A stretch of 64,000 bases of DNA from assembly GCF_020026925.1 (NCBI RefSeq), contig NZ_JAIQDW010000013.1, forward strand, positions 80,824-144,823, read 5' to 3'. A program made the position numbers and the translations under genes. The notes beneath the pieces are model-generated. The model saw only the letters and a list, made by a program, of their open reading frames with translations, did not search any database and was not told the DNA's origin. Of this stretch, positions 8,380-17,677 are shown piece by piece; within the stretch, counting starts at the first letter, position 1, and each line of letters opens with the position of its first letter. The stretch is from Flavobacterium hibisci (lineage in GTDB: Bacteria > Bacteroidota > Bacteroidia > Flavobacteriales > Flavobacteriaceae).

Positions 8380-9672
8380 ATGAAATATCATCAAATAAAC
8401 AGCAATCTTTTTGTAAAAAACCGCAGAAAATTTACGGCAGAAATGAAACCTAATTCGGTTGCCGTTTTCAATTCAAACGACATCTACCCGATTAGTGCCG
8501 ACAGTACTTTGCCTTTTGCCCAACACAGGGATATTTTTTATCTGAGCGGTGTCGATCAGGAAGAAAGTATTTTGCTTTTGTTCCCGGATGCACCTTATGA
8601 AAACCAGAAAGAAATACTTTTTCTGAAAGAAACCAGCGAACATATCGCGATTTGGGAAGGTGAAAAACTGACCAAGGAACGTGCTTTTCAGGTTTCGGGA
8701 ATCAGAACGGTTTACTGGCTGCAGGATTTTCATAAAGTTTTGAACGAAATGATGACCTATGCCGATACGATGTACATCAACACTAACGAACATTACCGTG
8801 CTGCTGTTGAAACTGAAACACGCGAAGCCCGTTTTGTAAAATGGTGGAAAGAAAAATACCCTGCGCATAATGTGGCAAAAAGTAACCCAATTTTACAAAG
8901 AATCCGTTCTGTAAAAGAAAGTGAAGAAATCGATTTGATTCAGCATGCCTGTGATATTACCGAGAAAGGTTTCCGCAGATTGTTGTCATTTGTAAAACCA
9001 AATGTTACCGAATACGAAATCGAAGCCGAACTGGCACACGAATTCATTCGTAACCGTTCTAAAGGTTTTGCTTATACGCCAATTATTGCTTCGGGAAATA
9101 ATGCGAATGTTTTGCATTATATCGAAAACAATCAGCAATGTAAAACTGGAGATTTGATTTTGCTTGACGTTGCTGCTGAATATGCCAATTACTCCAGCGA
9201 CATGACCAGAACGATTCCGGTTTCGGGACGTTTTTCAGATCGTCAAAAAGCGGTTTACAATGCCGTTTTGAGAGTGAAAAATGAAGCGACAAAAATGCTG
9301 ACACCGGGAACGCTTTGGAAACAATATCATGTTGAAGTGGGTAAAATCATGACTTCTGAATTATTAGGCTTAGGATTAATTGACAAAGCTGATGTTCAGA
9401 ACGAAAATCCGGACTGGCCGGCTTACAAAAAATATTTCATGCACGGGACTTCTCACCACATGGGACTGGACACACACGATTACGGATTATTACACGAACC
9501 TATGAAGGCGAATATGGTTTTTACTGTTGAACCGGGAATTTACATTCCGGCAGAGAAATTCGGAATTCGTCTGGAAGATAATGTTGTAGTTCAGGAAAAA
9601 GGAGAACCTTTTAACTTAATGCGTAATATTCCGATTGAAGTTGATGAGATTGAGAGTCTGATGAATACATAA
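8380..9672 (+). CDS. pepP: Xaa-Pro aminopeptidase (M24B)
   Basis: The 430-residue metallopeptidase removes N-terminal residues preceding proline. The N-terminal AMP_N domain (about residues 1-140) precedes the pita-bread catalytic domain. Metal ligands are in LLDVAAEYANYSSDMTRT (two Asp), the His of MHGTSHHMGLDTHD, the Glu of VFTVEPGIY and the Glu of GIRLEDN. Length and motifs are standard. It appears monocistronic and ends at a bidirectional terminator shared with the convergent ferritin gene. Confidence 0.93.
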   Translation: MKYHQINSNLFVKNRRKFTAEMKPNSVAVFNSNDIYPISADSTLPFAQHRDIFYLSGVDQEESILLLFPDAPYENQKEILFLKETSEHIAIWEGEKLTKERAFQVSGIRTVYWLQDFHKVLNEMMTYADTMYINTNEHYRAAVETETREARFVKWWKEKYPAHNVAKSNPILQRIRSVKESEEIDLIQHACDITEKGFRRLLSFVKPNVTEYEIEAELAHEFIRNRSKGFAYTPIIASGNNANVLHYIENNQQCKTGDLILLDVAAEYANYSSDMTRTIPVSGRFSDRQKAVYNAVLRVKNEATKMLTPGTLWKQYHVEVGKIMTSELLGLGLIDKADVQNENPDWPAYKKYFMHGTSHHMGLDTHDYGLLHEPMKANMVFTVEPGIYIPAEKFGIRLEDNVVVQEKGEPFNLMRNIPIEVDEIESLMNT

Positions 9673-9675
9673 ATA

Positions 9676-9713
9676 AAAAAAGCCCTTAATATTAAAAGTA
9701 TTAAGGGCTTTTA
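9676..9713. terminator. Bidirectional terminator between pepP and ferritin
   Basis: The stem AAAAGCCCTTAATA / TATTAAGGGCTTTT has A and T runs on both sides. It lies between two convergent genes and can serve both. Confidence 0.88.
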
Positions 9714-9733
9714 AATTTTTATAAAATCGATTA

Positions 9734-10252
9734 TTATGCAATTTTTGATATTTGAAGATCTAATTCAAATTTGCCTGTAGCTTCGTTTTCGTTGATTAAC
9801 TCAAAAAGCTCTAGAGCTCTTCTTGCATTTTTCTCTTCTTCTCTTTGCTCTGCTACATACCACATCATAAAATCTTCTGTAGCATAATCATTTTCAGCTC
9901 TGCATTTTGCGATTACTCTATTGATTGCCTGAGTAACGGCGATTTCATTTTGTAAAGCAATTTCGAATACTTCCCTGAAAGAAGCAAATTCCTGCTGCAC
10001 TTCCGGAACAGATGGCGTAACAGCAATCCCTCCCATATCTGTAATGAATTTGAAAATTTTCAGAAAATGCTCTCTTTCTTCTTCCGCCTGCTTGTACAAA
10101 TACGATGCTGTATTTTCAAAACCGTTTCTATCCAGCCATGCAGCCATAGCTAAATATTTATTAGAAGCGTCACTTTCTATTTTTGCCTGTAAGTTCAATA
10201 TATTTTCTATTCCTTCAGTTAATGAAGTACTGGTTCTTAGTAAATCTTTCAT
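9734..10252 (-). CDS. ftnA: Ferritin
   Basis: The iron-storage protein has about 172 residues from the ATG at 10252 (MKDLLRTSTS), chosen over an upstream ATG at 10273 because it matches the usual start of bacterial ferritins. Ferroxidase-centre residues lie in the helices QAKIESDASNKYLAMAAW and YKQAEEEREHFLKIFKF, with a later acidic site in NEIAVTQAINR and an Gln/Glu pair in VAEQREEEKNAR. It stores iron as a 24-mer in the cytoplasm. Confidence 0.93.
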   Translation of the reverse strand: MKDLLRTSTSLTEGIENILNLQAKIESDASNKYLAMAAWLDRNGFENTASYLYKQAEEEREHFLKIFKFITDMGGIAVTPSVPEVQQEFASFREVFEIALQNEIAVTQAINRVIAKCRAENDYATEDFMMWYVAEQREEEKNARRALELFELINENEATGKFELDLQISKIA

Positions 10253-10342
10253 AATCATTAATTTTTTATACATGTAAATTTACAAAATATAAAAACAAAA
10301 GCCTTAATCGACTGAAAATTTGGATTTAATCTAAGTAAGAAT

Positions 10343-10699
10343 CTAAATTAGTTCAACATTTGCAATACTACAAAGCATAGAATGCAAACTAAGTGTAAAT
10401 TTAGTCCCGTTTAATAATTCACGAAGCTGCACTATTTCGCAGATGGTAAGATTTCTGGAGAAATTTTTTTTAGTAGTTTCAATCAGCTGTACATCAGCAT
10501 GATCAGACAAATCATAAAGCATGTCTAAAATATCGACACTATTGACTTTTCTTTGGAAAATTAAAAAATCCTGAATTTTATAACTTGACTCTGTATCAGT
10601 AAAATTAATGATGATACTATTAGTCAAATCACACTGATAACTATATCCTTTTTCGGTTTCAAATAATACTTTTGTGGTCAAATCGCTAACTAATGCCAT
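10343..10699 (-). CDS. Hypothetical protein
   Basis: The 118-residue protein starts at MALVSDLTTK. The upstream ATG at 10723 is rejected because it overlaps an exact -7 promoter element (CAAAAATA on the plus strand, 10721-10728). No signal peptide or membrane segment is seen. The composition is mixed alpha/beta with no recognised motif. It lies next to ferritin in the same direction but 70 bp away. I do not recognise the family. Confidence 0.7.
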   Translation of the reverse strand: MALVSDLTTKVLFETEKGYSYQCDLTNSIIINFTDTESSYKIQDFLIFQRKVNSVDILDMLYDLSDHADVQLIETTKKNFSRNLTICEIVQLRELLNGTKFTLSLHSMLCSIANVELI

Positions 10700-10720
10700 T
10701 CTGATAAAATTATAACGTTG

Positions 10721-10728
10721 CAAAAATA
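10721..10728 (-). promoter_or_regulatory. -7 promoter element of the hypothetical gene at 10343
   Basis: TATTTTTG on the minus strand matches TAnnTTTG about 22 bp upstream of the chosen start. No TTG is found at the normal distance. Confidence 0.4.
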
Positions 10729-10876
10729 TAGAATTTAAACGAATTAAATGCGTAATTAAGACTAATTTAAAATAACAAAGGCTGTTTTTGTTTTTAAAAA
10801 TCTCTTAATAATATCAAAAGTTGTAACATTACAGCGCATCATTCGACTTATTTTAAAACTATATAACTTAGAAATC

Positions 10877-11680
10877 ATGCAGGCACACGAAATAGATTAT
10901 CAGATTTTTGGAGAAGAAATGCAATATGTTGAAATAGAGTTAGACCCACAGGAAATTGTAATTGCCGAAGCTGGTAGCTTTATGATGATGGAGAACAACA
11001 TCCAAATGGAAACCATATTTGGCGACGGTTCACAACAACAGGGATCAGGTTTGTTTGGCAAACTTTTAAATGCAGGAAAAAGAGTCCTTACCGGCGAAAG
11101 CTTGTTTATGACCGCATTTTTAAACCATGGTAATAGCAAAAGTAAAGTTTCATTTGCATCACCTTATCCGGGAAAAATCCTTCCGATTGATTTAACCGAA
11201 TTTCAGGGGAAATTTATCTGCCAGAAAAGTTCTTTTTTATGCGCTGCCAAAGGCGTTTCAGTCGGGATCGAATTTTCTCAGAAACTAGGTCGCGGCTTAT
11301 TTGGCGGAGAAGGTTTTATCATGCAGAAAATTGAAGGGGACGGAATGGCGTTTGTACATTCGGGAGGGACAATGGCTAAGAAAGTTTTGGGTCACGGTGA
11401 AATCCTGAAGGTAGATACGGGATGCATTATTGGTTTTACCAAAGACGTCGATTATGATATTGAATTTATTGGTGGTATTAAGAATTCTATTTTTGGAGGT
11501 GAAGGCTTATTTTATGCTACTTTAAAAGGACCAGGAACAGTTTACATACAATCATTACCTTTCTCCAGACTCGCGGACCGCATCATTGCATCGGCACCAA
11601 GATCCGGGGGAAACAGTCGTGATGAAGGAAGTCTTCTTGGCGGATTGGGAAATCTTTTGGATGGAGATAATCGGTTTTAA
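10877..11680 (+). CDS. AIM24/TIGR00266 family protein
   Basis: The 267-residue protein is of the AIM24 (DUF124) family, a beta-sandwich trimer related to TRAP-like folds. Typical segments are VEIELDPQEIVIAEAGSFMMM, the Gly-rich loop after it, GFIMQKIEGDGMAFVHSGG and VDTGCIIGFTKDVDYDIEFIGG. The eukaryotic member affects mitochondrial inner-membrane organisation, whereas the bacterial role is not established. No signal peptide is present. The gene stands alone. Confidence 0.88.
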   Translation: MQAHEIDYQIFGEEMQYVEIELDPQEIVIAEAGSFMMMENNIQMETIFGDGSQQQGSGLFGKLLNAGKRVLTGESLFMTAFLNHGNSKSKVSFASPYPGKILPIDLTEFQGKFICQKSSFLCAAKGVSVGIEFSQKLGRGLFGGEGFIMQKIEGDGMAFVHSGGTMAKKVLGHGEILKVDTGCIIGFTKDVDYDIEFIGGIKNSIFGGEGLFYATLKGPGTVYIQSLPFSRLADRIIASAPRSGGNSRDEGSLLGGLGNLLDGDNRF

Positions 11681-11811
11681 TCTAAAAATAGATTTCAAAA
11701 TGAAGTCTATTTTATTTATACCAAAACTGCAATTGCTATAAGAAAACAACACAACATAACAGCTAAAACTCATATTTTAAACTTAAATTTCTTATATGGT
11801 TTATCGTTTCT

Positions 11812-11819
11812 TATCTTTG
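11812..11819 (+). promoter_or_regulatory. -7 promoter element of the alpha/beta hydrolase gene
   Basis: TATCTTTG matches TAnnTTTG. It lies 25 bp upstream of the TTG start codon of the hydrolase, which supports that non-ATG start. Confidence 0.5.
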
Positions 11820-11843
11820 CTTTTCACATTATAAAACTTCATT

Positions 11844-12623
11844 TTGAAAACCGTTCTATATAAAAACACCACCATATCCTATACTGATTCAGGCGAAGGA
11901 ACAGCGATTGTTTTACTTCACGGCTTTCTGGAAAACAAAAAAATGTGGCAGGATTATGCTGCTTTTTTCTCTGAGAATTATCACTTAATTGCCATTGATT
12001 TATTAGGCCACGGTGAATCCGAATGTTTAGGTTATGTTCATGAAATGGAAGAAAATGCCAGAGCTGTCAATAGCGTTTTAGAAAATCTGAAAATTGAAAA
12101 AGCGATAATTCTTGGGCATTCAATGGGCGGTTACGTTGGTCTGGCTTTCGCCGAATTATACCCCGAAAAACTACAAAAACTTGTTTTACTAAATTCGACT
12201 TCCAAAGAAGATAGTGCAGAAAAAAAACTAAACAGAACTCGTGCTATTAAAGCGGTAAAACAAAACTATGCCAGCTTTGTTAGTATGGCGATTGCAAATT
12301 TATTTAGTGAGAATAATCGCGAGCGTCTTGCAAACGAAATTGAAAAAGTAAAAACAGAAGCATTAAAAACACCTTTGCAGGGAATTGTAGCTTCACTGGA
12401 AGGAATGAAAATCAGGAAAGACAGGGAAAATATTTTGAAGCGAAACCTTTTTCCTGTTTTATTGGTTTTGGGAAAAAAAGATCCTGTTTTAAATTATGAT
12501 GAAAATATATCCCAAATCAAAAATACAAATGCGCAACTTGTTTCTTTTGAGGACGGGCACATGAGCCAAATTGAGAATAAGGAAGATTTGAAAAAAGTTC
12601 TCTCTGATTTTTTCAGGGATTAA
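11844..12623 (+). CDS. Alpha/beta hydrolase
   Basis: The 259-residue hydrolase of the MhpC/BioH-like fold uses a TTG start, because the next ATG would remove the first strands and the HG oxyanion motif. VLLHGFLENKKMW provides the oxyanion region, ILGHSMGGYVGLA the nucleophilic Ser (about residue 94), GKKDPVLN the Asp region and FEDGHMSQIE the catalytic His. The substrate is not predictable. It is followed by a probable terminator. Confidence 0.88.
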   Translation: MKTVLYKNTTISYTDSGEGTAIVLLHGFLENKKMWQDYAAFFSENYHLIAIDLLGHGESECLGYVHEMEENARAVNSVLENLKIEKAIILGHSMGGYVGLAFAELYPEKLQKLVLLNSTSKEDSAEKKLNRTRAIKAVKQNYASFVSMAIANLFSENNRERLANEIEKVKTEALKTPLQGIVASLEGMKIRKDRENILKRNLFPVLLVLGKKDPVLNYDENISQIKNTNAQLVSFEDGHMSQIENKEDLKKVLSDFFRD

Positions 12624-12640
12624 GAATTGCGTAAAATAGA

Positions 12641-12675
12641 AAAAAGACCGATCATCATTGTGAAACGGCCTTTCT
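12641..12675 (+). terminator. Probable terminator of the alpha/beta hydrolase gene
   Basis: An imperfect stem AAAGACCG / CGGCCTTT with one bulged base and a partial T tail lies 18 bp after the stop codon. Confidence 0.5.
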
Positions 12676-12986
12676 TCATTATCGGGGGCAAAATCTTAAT
12701 CGCTTTAATTTTTGACTTCTCATGTCAAATTTCTAAAATAATATATTTTTTTAGACGCGACAAAGGTATTTGAATAAATATAACTTTTCAATGAATGACT
12801 GTTAAAATACGCCCTAAAAATAAGTGTTAGTATCACTTTTATTAATAACACATCAATTCTTTCTTTTTAAAATAAACTGCATAAAAAATCTTACTTAATA
12901 ATTTATATCTCATTAAAAAACAATAATATAAAAGAATAAAATTTAATTTAATAATTTATAAAATTGCGGTAATTAAAAATATATAA
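12676..12986. other. Very AT-rich spacer, no gene seen
   Basis: This gene-free stretch precedes the ABC ATPase remnant. No ORF, RNA gene or convincing hairpin is visible. Its extreme AT content is consistent with decayed sequence. Confidence 0.5.
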
Positions 12987-13271
12987 TTAAATAAAGGATG
13001 TATTTGACAAATAACCTTTCTCAATAAGATCTTCTTTCTTATTTATATGATGTCGTTTGCCTTCTTTAATCAAAACCAAACTAGTAGAAATTTTGATTAC
13101 ATTCTGATAATCATGATCAGTAATAATCATTCCTTTTATTTGTTTATTTGATCTTATCAACATGTTCAAAGCAATCTATTATAATTGGAGACATCTTTTG
13201 AAGAGTCATTCGGCAAAACAAATTATCTAACAGCTTTAAAAATCCGAATATATTCAATAGCTTTCTGACAA
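12987..13271 (-). pseudogene. Remnant of an ABC transporter ATP-binding protein
   Basis: An intact C-terminal tail of about 60 codons (12987-13169) contains MIITDHDYQNVIKIS, the H-loop region of small Bacteroidetes ABC ATPases, and ends KKEDLIEKGYL. Upstream pieces of the same family continue in other frames: MSPIIIDCFEHVDKIK (13145-13192, then a stop), and before it KAIEYIRIFKAVR, a stop and FVLPNDSSKDVS. These correspond to the signature-to-Walker-B stretch (FVLLDEPF in functional relatives). At least two frameshifts and one stop are needed, and the P-loop half is absent. It is therefore a decayed, 5'-truncated copy squeezed against the end of the AddB-like gene. Confidence 0.72.
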
Positions 13272-16037
13272 TCAATTTATTTTTTCTTCGAAAGGAATAT
13301 TAGCATCAAAAATCTCATTTAACAACAATACAACCTCATTCAAATAATTATTTAACTTTTCACTAGTAACAGTGATATCCAATTCTTTATCTTCCTTAAA
13401 TCCGAACGGTAAAAAACCAGACTTCAAATTTTTAAATGAAATAATTCCTACTTCTACAGGAAATTCCCCAGCTTCCTTTTCAAACATAAAAGCATAAGCC
13501 AATACCTGAATAATTTTATCATTTTTAAGCTCCTGAGTCAAACCGTTCCATGATTTCAGGACAACATTAGCTTTTTCAACTTTTCCTGTCTTATAATCAA
13601 TGATTCTTATCTTTCCGTTACGTAGTTCAATCCTATCTACATTTCCTTTGATTAAAACAGGAAATGGCAGACTAGGATGAATTAAATTGCGTCCAAATGT
13701 TTCTTCCAAAGCGATAATTTTAATTGCATCCCCATTTTTGATTGCCTCCAATTCCATTTTTAAAAAATTAGAAACATTACGTTTTGCAACTTCAAAAGCC
13801 AGAAGATTACGTCCTTTTTTGATTTCACCTTCTTTGTAAACCAGCTTAAACTGTTTTAAAACCTCGTTATCTAAAAGCTTAAAGCAATTCAAAATATCGG
13901 ATTCCGAAATAAAATTACCAATAAAAGGTTCATATAAGGCTTTCAGTGTTTCATGAATTATGGTTCCGAGTGTATTCAAAGCAATATTTTCTTCAACTTC
14001 TTCGACTTCCCGGATGCGAAGTATTTTTTGAAAATAAAAATCGATTGGATTCCGAATATAGCTTGTCAGTGCAGAAGGAGAAAATCCTGTAGAAGCAATT
14101 TCTTTCAAACGCTCCATTACGGCATCTGACTTTGGAATTGACATTGGTTTATATGCAGTTGTTGGCAGTACCGGATTGTAAATATCAAAAGTTAAATTAT
14201 GTTTTGGTTGCTTTTCCACTTCTAATTGTGTAATAAATCGGCTTCGTTCGCCGGCATCTAGTCCGTCATTTTCGGTATTATGTATCAGATAGATATTTTT
14301 AGCTCTTTGCAGCAAATGATAAAAATGATACGTATAAATAGCATCTTTTTCTTTAAAAGTCGGCAACCCAAGCTCCCTCTTTACATCATATGGGATAAAT
14401 GAATTTTGAGATTTGCCGGCAGGAAATTTCCCTTCATTCATAGAAGTTACAATTACGGTATCAAAATCAAGGACGCGGCTTTCCAAAACCCCCATAATTT
14501 GCAACCCATTTAAAGGTTCTCCTTCAAAAGAAACCTCTGCAACGTCTATTACTTGCTTATAAATTGCATACAAAGTCTGGATATTATCTATATGAGTATG
14601 CTTAGAATAATAATTGATTAACTTATTGATAACTTTAAAAATAGAGAACACAAAAGTTTTTGCGATTTTCTCTTCTTCATTGTCATTACTGAAATTTTCT
14701 TTAATCAAAAGCAAAAGTGCCGAAATACTTTCGAGTACAACCAGAGCCCCATTTTCCCATTTTCTAAACAGGAGACTAAATAAATCTGACGGATTAAAAT
14801 TGAGTTCGTTTAATCTGTTATGGGTAATAAAAGTATAATTATTTTCCTTTATAACTTTAACTAATTGACCGGTTTTGGCAAAAGGCTGAATCAACGGATG
14901 TGTGAGAATATCAAGCACATCTTTGTAATAAAAAACATAACTTGCCCCATTTCTGGAAAGAGCATTTGTATGCATTTTGAACAATTTGGCAATTAAAATT
15001 TGTGACGGATTGTTTTTACCTGAATACCCCATAGTAATATTCAATGCACCAACAGAATTTGGCAAAGAATACAAAACTGGTATAAGTAAATTTTCTTCAC
15101 CAAGCACAATTGCTACTTTATCAAGAGAAGAACCTGGATTATCTTTCAGAATACTTTCAATAATGCTTCCGGAAAGTTTTGCCTGTCCAATAGTTTTTGG
15201 GGTTCCTATTACCTGAATATTCTTTGTCTGAGAAAAATCATCCGTAATCCACTCAAAAGGATTTGATTTATAATGTTTCCAGTTTTCTTTAAACCGCCTT
15301 ACAAAAAGTCCTGCATCATGGTAAGGGTCATTTAGAAAAGTTTGATCTATATCCCAATAAATTTTTGCCTGATCAAGAGCTAAAAGATGCTGTACTATTT
15401 TCTCTTCAGCAGCATTTAAAGCATTAAAACCCGAAAAAACATAAGTTTTATTCGAAATAGCGTTTGAAAAATGATTTAAGTTATTTACTGCTTCACGATA
15501 TATTAACCCCTGATAACCAAAACCTTTATTTAACAAATGGCTATATAAAGCTTCATAATAAATTGGCAGCAATTTCCAAAAATCAATATAATTTTCAAGG
15601 AGTTTCGTTTTATTTTCAACTTCAATACCCCACTTTTTAATATCTTCAATATCTTTTAGATAAGACAAAACATGAGAAGGCTCCAGAAGATAGCGATCAA
15701 TTTCATTAAAATCCTGAAGAAGTGTTTTTGCCCAATTTGCAAATAATTCAAATGACTGCTGATGCTGTTTTTCTGTAACAGAGAGATAAACTTCGTAAAA
15801 TTCAAACAACAATTCAATTGAATCAACAGAACGAATAGAAGCAACTTCCTGTACAAAATCCTCAATTGAAATAATATCAGGAGAGAGAATGGTTTTATTT
15901 GTTTGTTTCCTTAATGCTTCAATCAAAAAAACCTTAGCTCTTTTGTTAGGAAGAACAATAGTAATTTCAAATAATCTATCGGAATAATCCTGAATAATAG
16001 TAGCTGCAATTTTTTCTAAAAAAGAAGTGTTTATCAT
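13272..16037 (-). CDS. addB: PD-(D/E)XK nuclease family protein, AddB-like
   Basis: The protein has about 921 residues from the ATG at 16037 (MINTSFLEKIA). A longer frame to 16064 uses TTG and would run into the terminator at 16049-16081, so it was rejected. The N-terminal half is an inactivated helicase-like region (ITIVLPNKRAKVFL). SMNEGKFPAGKSQNSFIPYDVKRELG is typical of AddB/RexB. The C-terminal RecB-like nuclease has IRIIDYKTGKVEKA. With the AddA-like gene at 18953 it probably forms the dsDNA-end processing helicase-nuclease. No obvious four-Cys iron-sulfur cluster was noticed. Confidence 0.85.
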   Translation of the reverse strand: MINTSFLEKIAATIIQDYSDRLFEITIVLPNKRAKVFLIEALRKQTNKTILSPDIISIEDFVQEVASIRSVDSIELLFEFYEVYLSVTEKQHQQSFELFANWAKTLLQDFNEIDRYLLEPSHVLSYLKDIEDIKKWGIEVENKTKLLENYIDFWKLLPIYYEALYSHLLNKGFGYQGLIYREAVNNLNHFSNAISNKTYVFSGFNALNAAEEKIVQHLLALDQAKIYWDIDQTFLNDPYHDAGLFVRRFKENWKHYKSNPFEWITDDFSQTKNIQVIGTPKTIGQAKLSGSIIESILKDNPGSSLDKVAIVLGEENLLIPVLYSLPNSVGALNITMGYSGKNNPSQILIAKLFKMHTNALSRNGASYVFYYKDVLDILTHPLIQPFAKTGQLVKVIKENNYTFITHNRLNELNFNPSDLFSLLFRKWENGALVVLESISALLLLIKENFSNDNEEEKIAKTFVFSIFKVINKLINYYSKHTHIDNIQTLYAIYKQVIDVAEVSFEGEPLNGLQIMGVLESRVLDFDTVIVTSMNEGKFPAGKSQNSFIPYDVKRELGLPTFKEKDAIYTYHFYHLLQRAKNIYLIHNTENDGLDAGERSRFITQLEVEKQPKHNLTFDIYNPVLPTTAYKPMSIPKSDAVMERLKEIASTGFSPSALTSYIRNPIDFYFQKILRIREVEEVEENIALNTLGTIIHETLKALYEPFIGNFISESDILNCFKLLDNEVLKQFKLVYKEGEIKKGRNLLAFEVAKRNVSNFLKMELEAIKNGDAIKIIALEETFGRNLIHPSLPFPVLIKGNVDRIELRNGKIRIIDYKTGKVEKANVVLKSWNGLTQELKNDKIIQVLAYAFMFEKEAGEFPVEVGIISFKNLKSGFLPFGFKEDKELDITVTSEKLNNYLNEVVLLLNEIFDANIPFEEKIN

Positions 16038-16048
16038 ATGATAAAAAT

Positions 16049-16081
16049 AAAAAAAGCCATTCAATTAAGAATGGCTTTTTA
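16049..16081 (-). terminator. Terminator of the ompA-like gene
   Basis: The stem AAAAAAGCCATT / AATGGCTTTTT lies 20 bp after the stop codon of the OmpA-family gene. Confidence 0.85.
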
Positions 16082-16101
16082 AAATTATTTAGAAAAGTAA
16101 A

Positions 16102-17565
16102 TTATAGTTTACCTTCATATTTAGAACCAATATGTTTGATTTCAGTTCTTCTGTTTTGAGCTTTACCTGCTGGAGTTTTATTACTTGCAACTGGTTGAGA
16201 CTCACCAAAACCTTTAGAAACTAAGTTATCAACACTAATTCCTCTTTCGATTAATGCATTCATAACTGCTGCTGCTCTGTCTTCAGAAAGTTTTTGATTC
16301 AATTTGTCTGAACCATCACTATCTGTATGACCTTCAATACTGAATTTCGCATTAGGATAGTTTTTAAGGATTTCTTTAATTGCATCTAATCTTGCAAGAG
16401 TTTCTTTATCTCCTGTTTTGAATGTAGCTTTACCTGAGTTAAAGTAAACAGCTCTAGCCTGAACTTTAAGTTCTTCTAATGCTTCAGTAGTTACTTCAGG
16501 ACAACCTCTGTTACTAGCTGGACCAGCTACAGTAGGACAATCATCATCTTTATCTAAAACTCCATCTTTATCAGCATCTAAGAAAGGACAACCACCGTTT
16601 TCTTTTGGACCAGCCTCATTAGGACATTTATCATCTTTATCAGCAACTCCGTCACCGTCAGCATCAGGACAACCTTTTAAAGCAGCTAAACCAGCAACAT
16701 CCGGACAAGCATCATCTTTATCAGCAATTCCGTCTCCGTCTGTATCAGGGCATCCGTTTAACGCAGCCAGACCAAATACATCTGGACAAGCATCAGAAGC
16801 ATCAACAATTCCGTCTCCGTCAGTATCAGGACAACCATTGAATTGTTTCAAACCAGCAACATCCGGACAAGCGTCATCTTTATCGTAAACTCCGTCTCCG
16901 TCAGTATCTTTACCTCCGAATTTGAAAACCAAACCTGCAGTATGCTGGAAGTGAGATGGAGCATCCGGAGTACCAGAAGCATCTTCTCTATCACCACCTA
17001 CAGCCCATTTATATCTTGAAGCAAGTTCAAGACCAATAGCATCTGTAAACCAAAAAGTTAAACCAACACCTGGATTAACAGTTCCATAACTGCTATCACC
17101 AAAGAAAGTATAACCTCCACCAACAGATAACGAAGGATCAATTACTTTAGATTTAATTAATTCCTGGAAGCTATATTTAATAGTAGCATCAATTCCGTAG
17201 TACATTAAATCTCCTGGATTGTAAACAACATTTCCTCTTGAGTCATGATCTGCACTTGATGGATCAAATACAACATATTTATCAATTTTGTTTACAGAAC
17301 CTTGTAAACCAAGAGAAAAACCACTTCCAACGTATCTAGATACACCAATGTAAGATAAAGAAGGAAGAATATTCCAGTTGTCTTTAACAGCGAATGGCTG
17401 AGAAAAGTGTTGATCAAAGAAACCACTTCCTGAACCAGAACTTGTTCTGGTATCAACGGCATTAACCCCAAAAGAGATAGCCCATGGATTGTTACTGTCC
17501 TGTGCATGAGCATTTAAGCCCATCGCCATTAATACAGCAACAAAAAGTTTGTTAAGATGTTTCAT
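16102..17565 (-). CDS. OmpA-family outer membrane protein with thrombospondin type-3 repeats
   Basis: The 487-residue protein has a signal peptide ending LNAHAQ, an eight-strand-like beta-barrel (about 22-220), then five calcium-binding TSP3 repeats of the form DTDGDGxxDxxDxCP (about 222-345) as a periplasmic spacer. The C-terminal OmpA/MotB domain has SIEGHTDSDG and NRRTEIKH, which bind peptidoglycan. It is one of the major envelope proteins expected in flavobacteria. The strong promoter at 17603-17632 and its own terminator suggest high monocistronic expression. Confidence 0.93.
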   Translation of the reverse strand: MKHLNKLFVAVLMAMGLNAHAQDSNNPWAISFGVNAVDTRTSSGSGSGFFDQHFSQPFAVKDNWNILPSLSYIGVSRYVGSGFSLGLQGSVNKIDKYVVFDPSSADHDSRGNVVYNPGDLMYYGIDATIKYSFQELIKSKVIDPSLSVGGGYTFFGDSSYGTVNPGVGLTFWFTDAIGLELASRYKWAVGGDREDASGTPDAPSHFQHTAGLVFKFGGKDTDGDGVYDKDDACPDVAGLKQFNGCPDTDGDGIVDASDACPDVFGLAALNGCPDTDGDGIADKDDACPDVAGLAALKGCPDADGDGVADKDDKCPNEAGPKENGGCPFLDADKDGVLDKDDDCPTVAGPASNRGCPEVTTEALEELKVQARAVYFNSGKATFKTGDKETLARLDAIKEILKNYPNAKFSIEGHTDSDGSDKLNQKLSEDRAAAVMNALIERGISVDNLVSKGFGESQPVASNKTPAGKAQNRRTEIKHIGSKYEGKL

Positions 17566-17602
17566 ACTTATTTTTTTTAATTACAATTTAGTTAATTATA
17601 GA

Positions 17603-17632
17603 CAAAAGTAACACGTAATTTTTTAAATACAA
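17603..17632 (-). promoter_or_regulatory. Predicted promoter of the ompA-like gene
   Basis: On the minus strand this reads TTG-N19-TACTTTTG, an exact consensus match 38 bp upstream of the start codon. Confidence 0.7.
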
Positions 17633-17677
17633 AATGTTATGTTAAAAAAAACCTACAAAAATTCCTCAAAATGGTAA

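Noticed and set aside
12987..13169. Independent 60-residue gene
   Set aside because: It is only the tail of an ABC ATPase, and more of that protein is readable upstream in other frames, so it is reported as part of a pseudogene.
16038..16064. Longer N-terminus of the AddB-like protein
   Set aside because: It uses TTG and lies within the ompA-like gene terminator. The ATG at 16037 matches the expected protein start.
16570..16930. Tandem DNA repeats in the ompA-like gene as a variable-number repeat
   Set aside because: The similarity is explained by five thrombospondin type-3 protein repeats, which have diverged at the DNA level.
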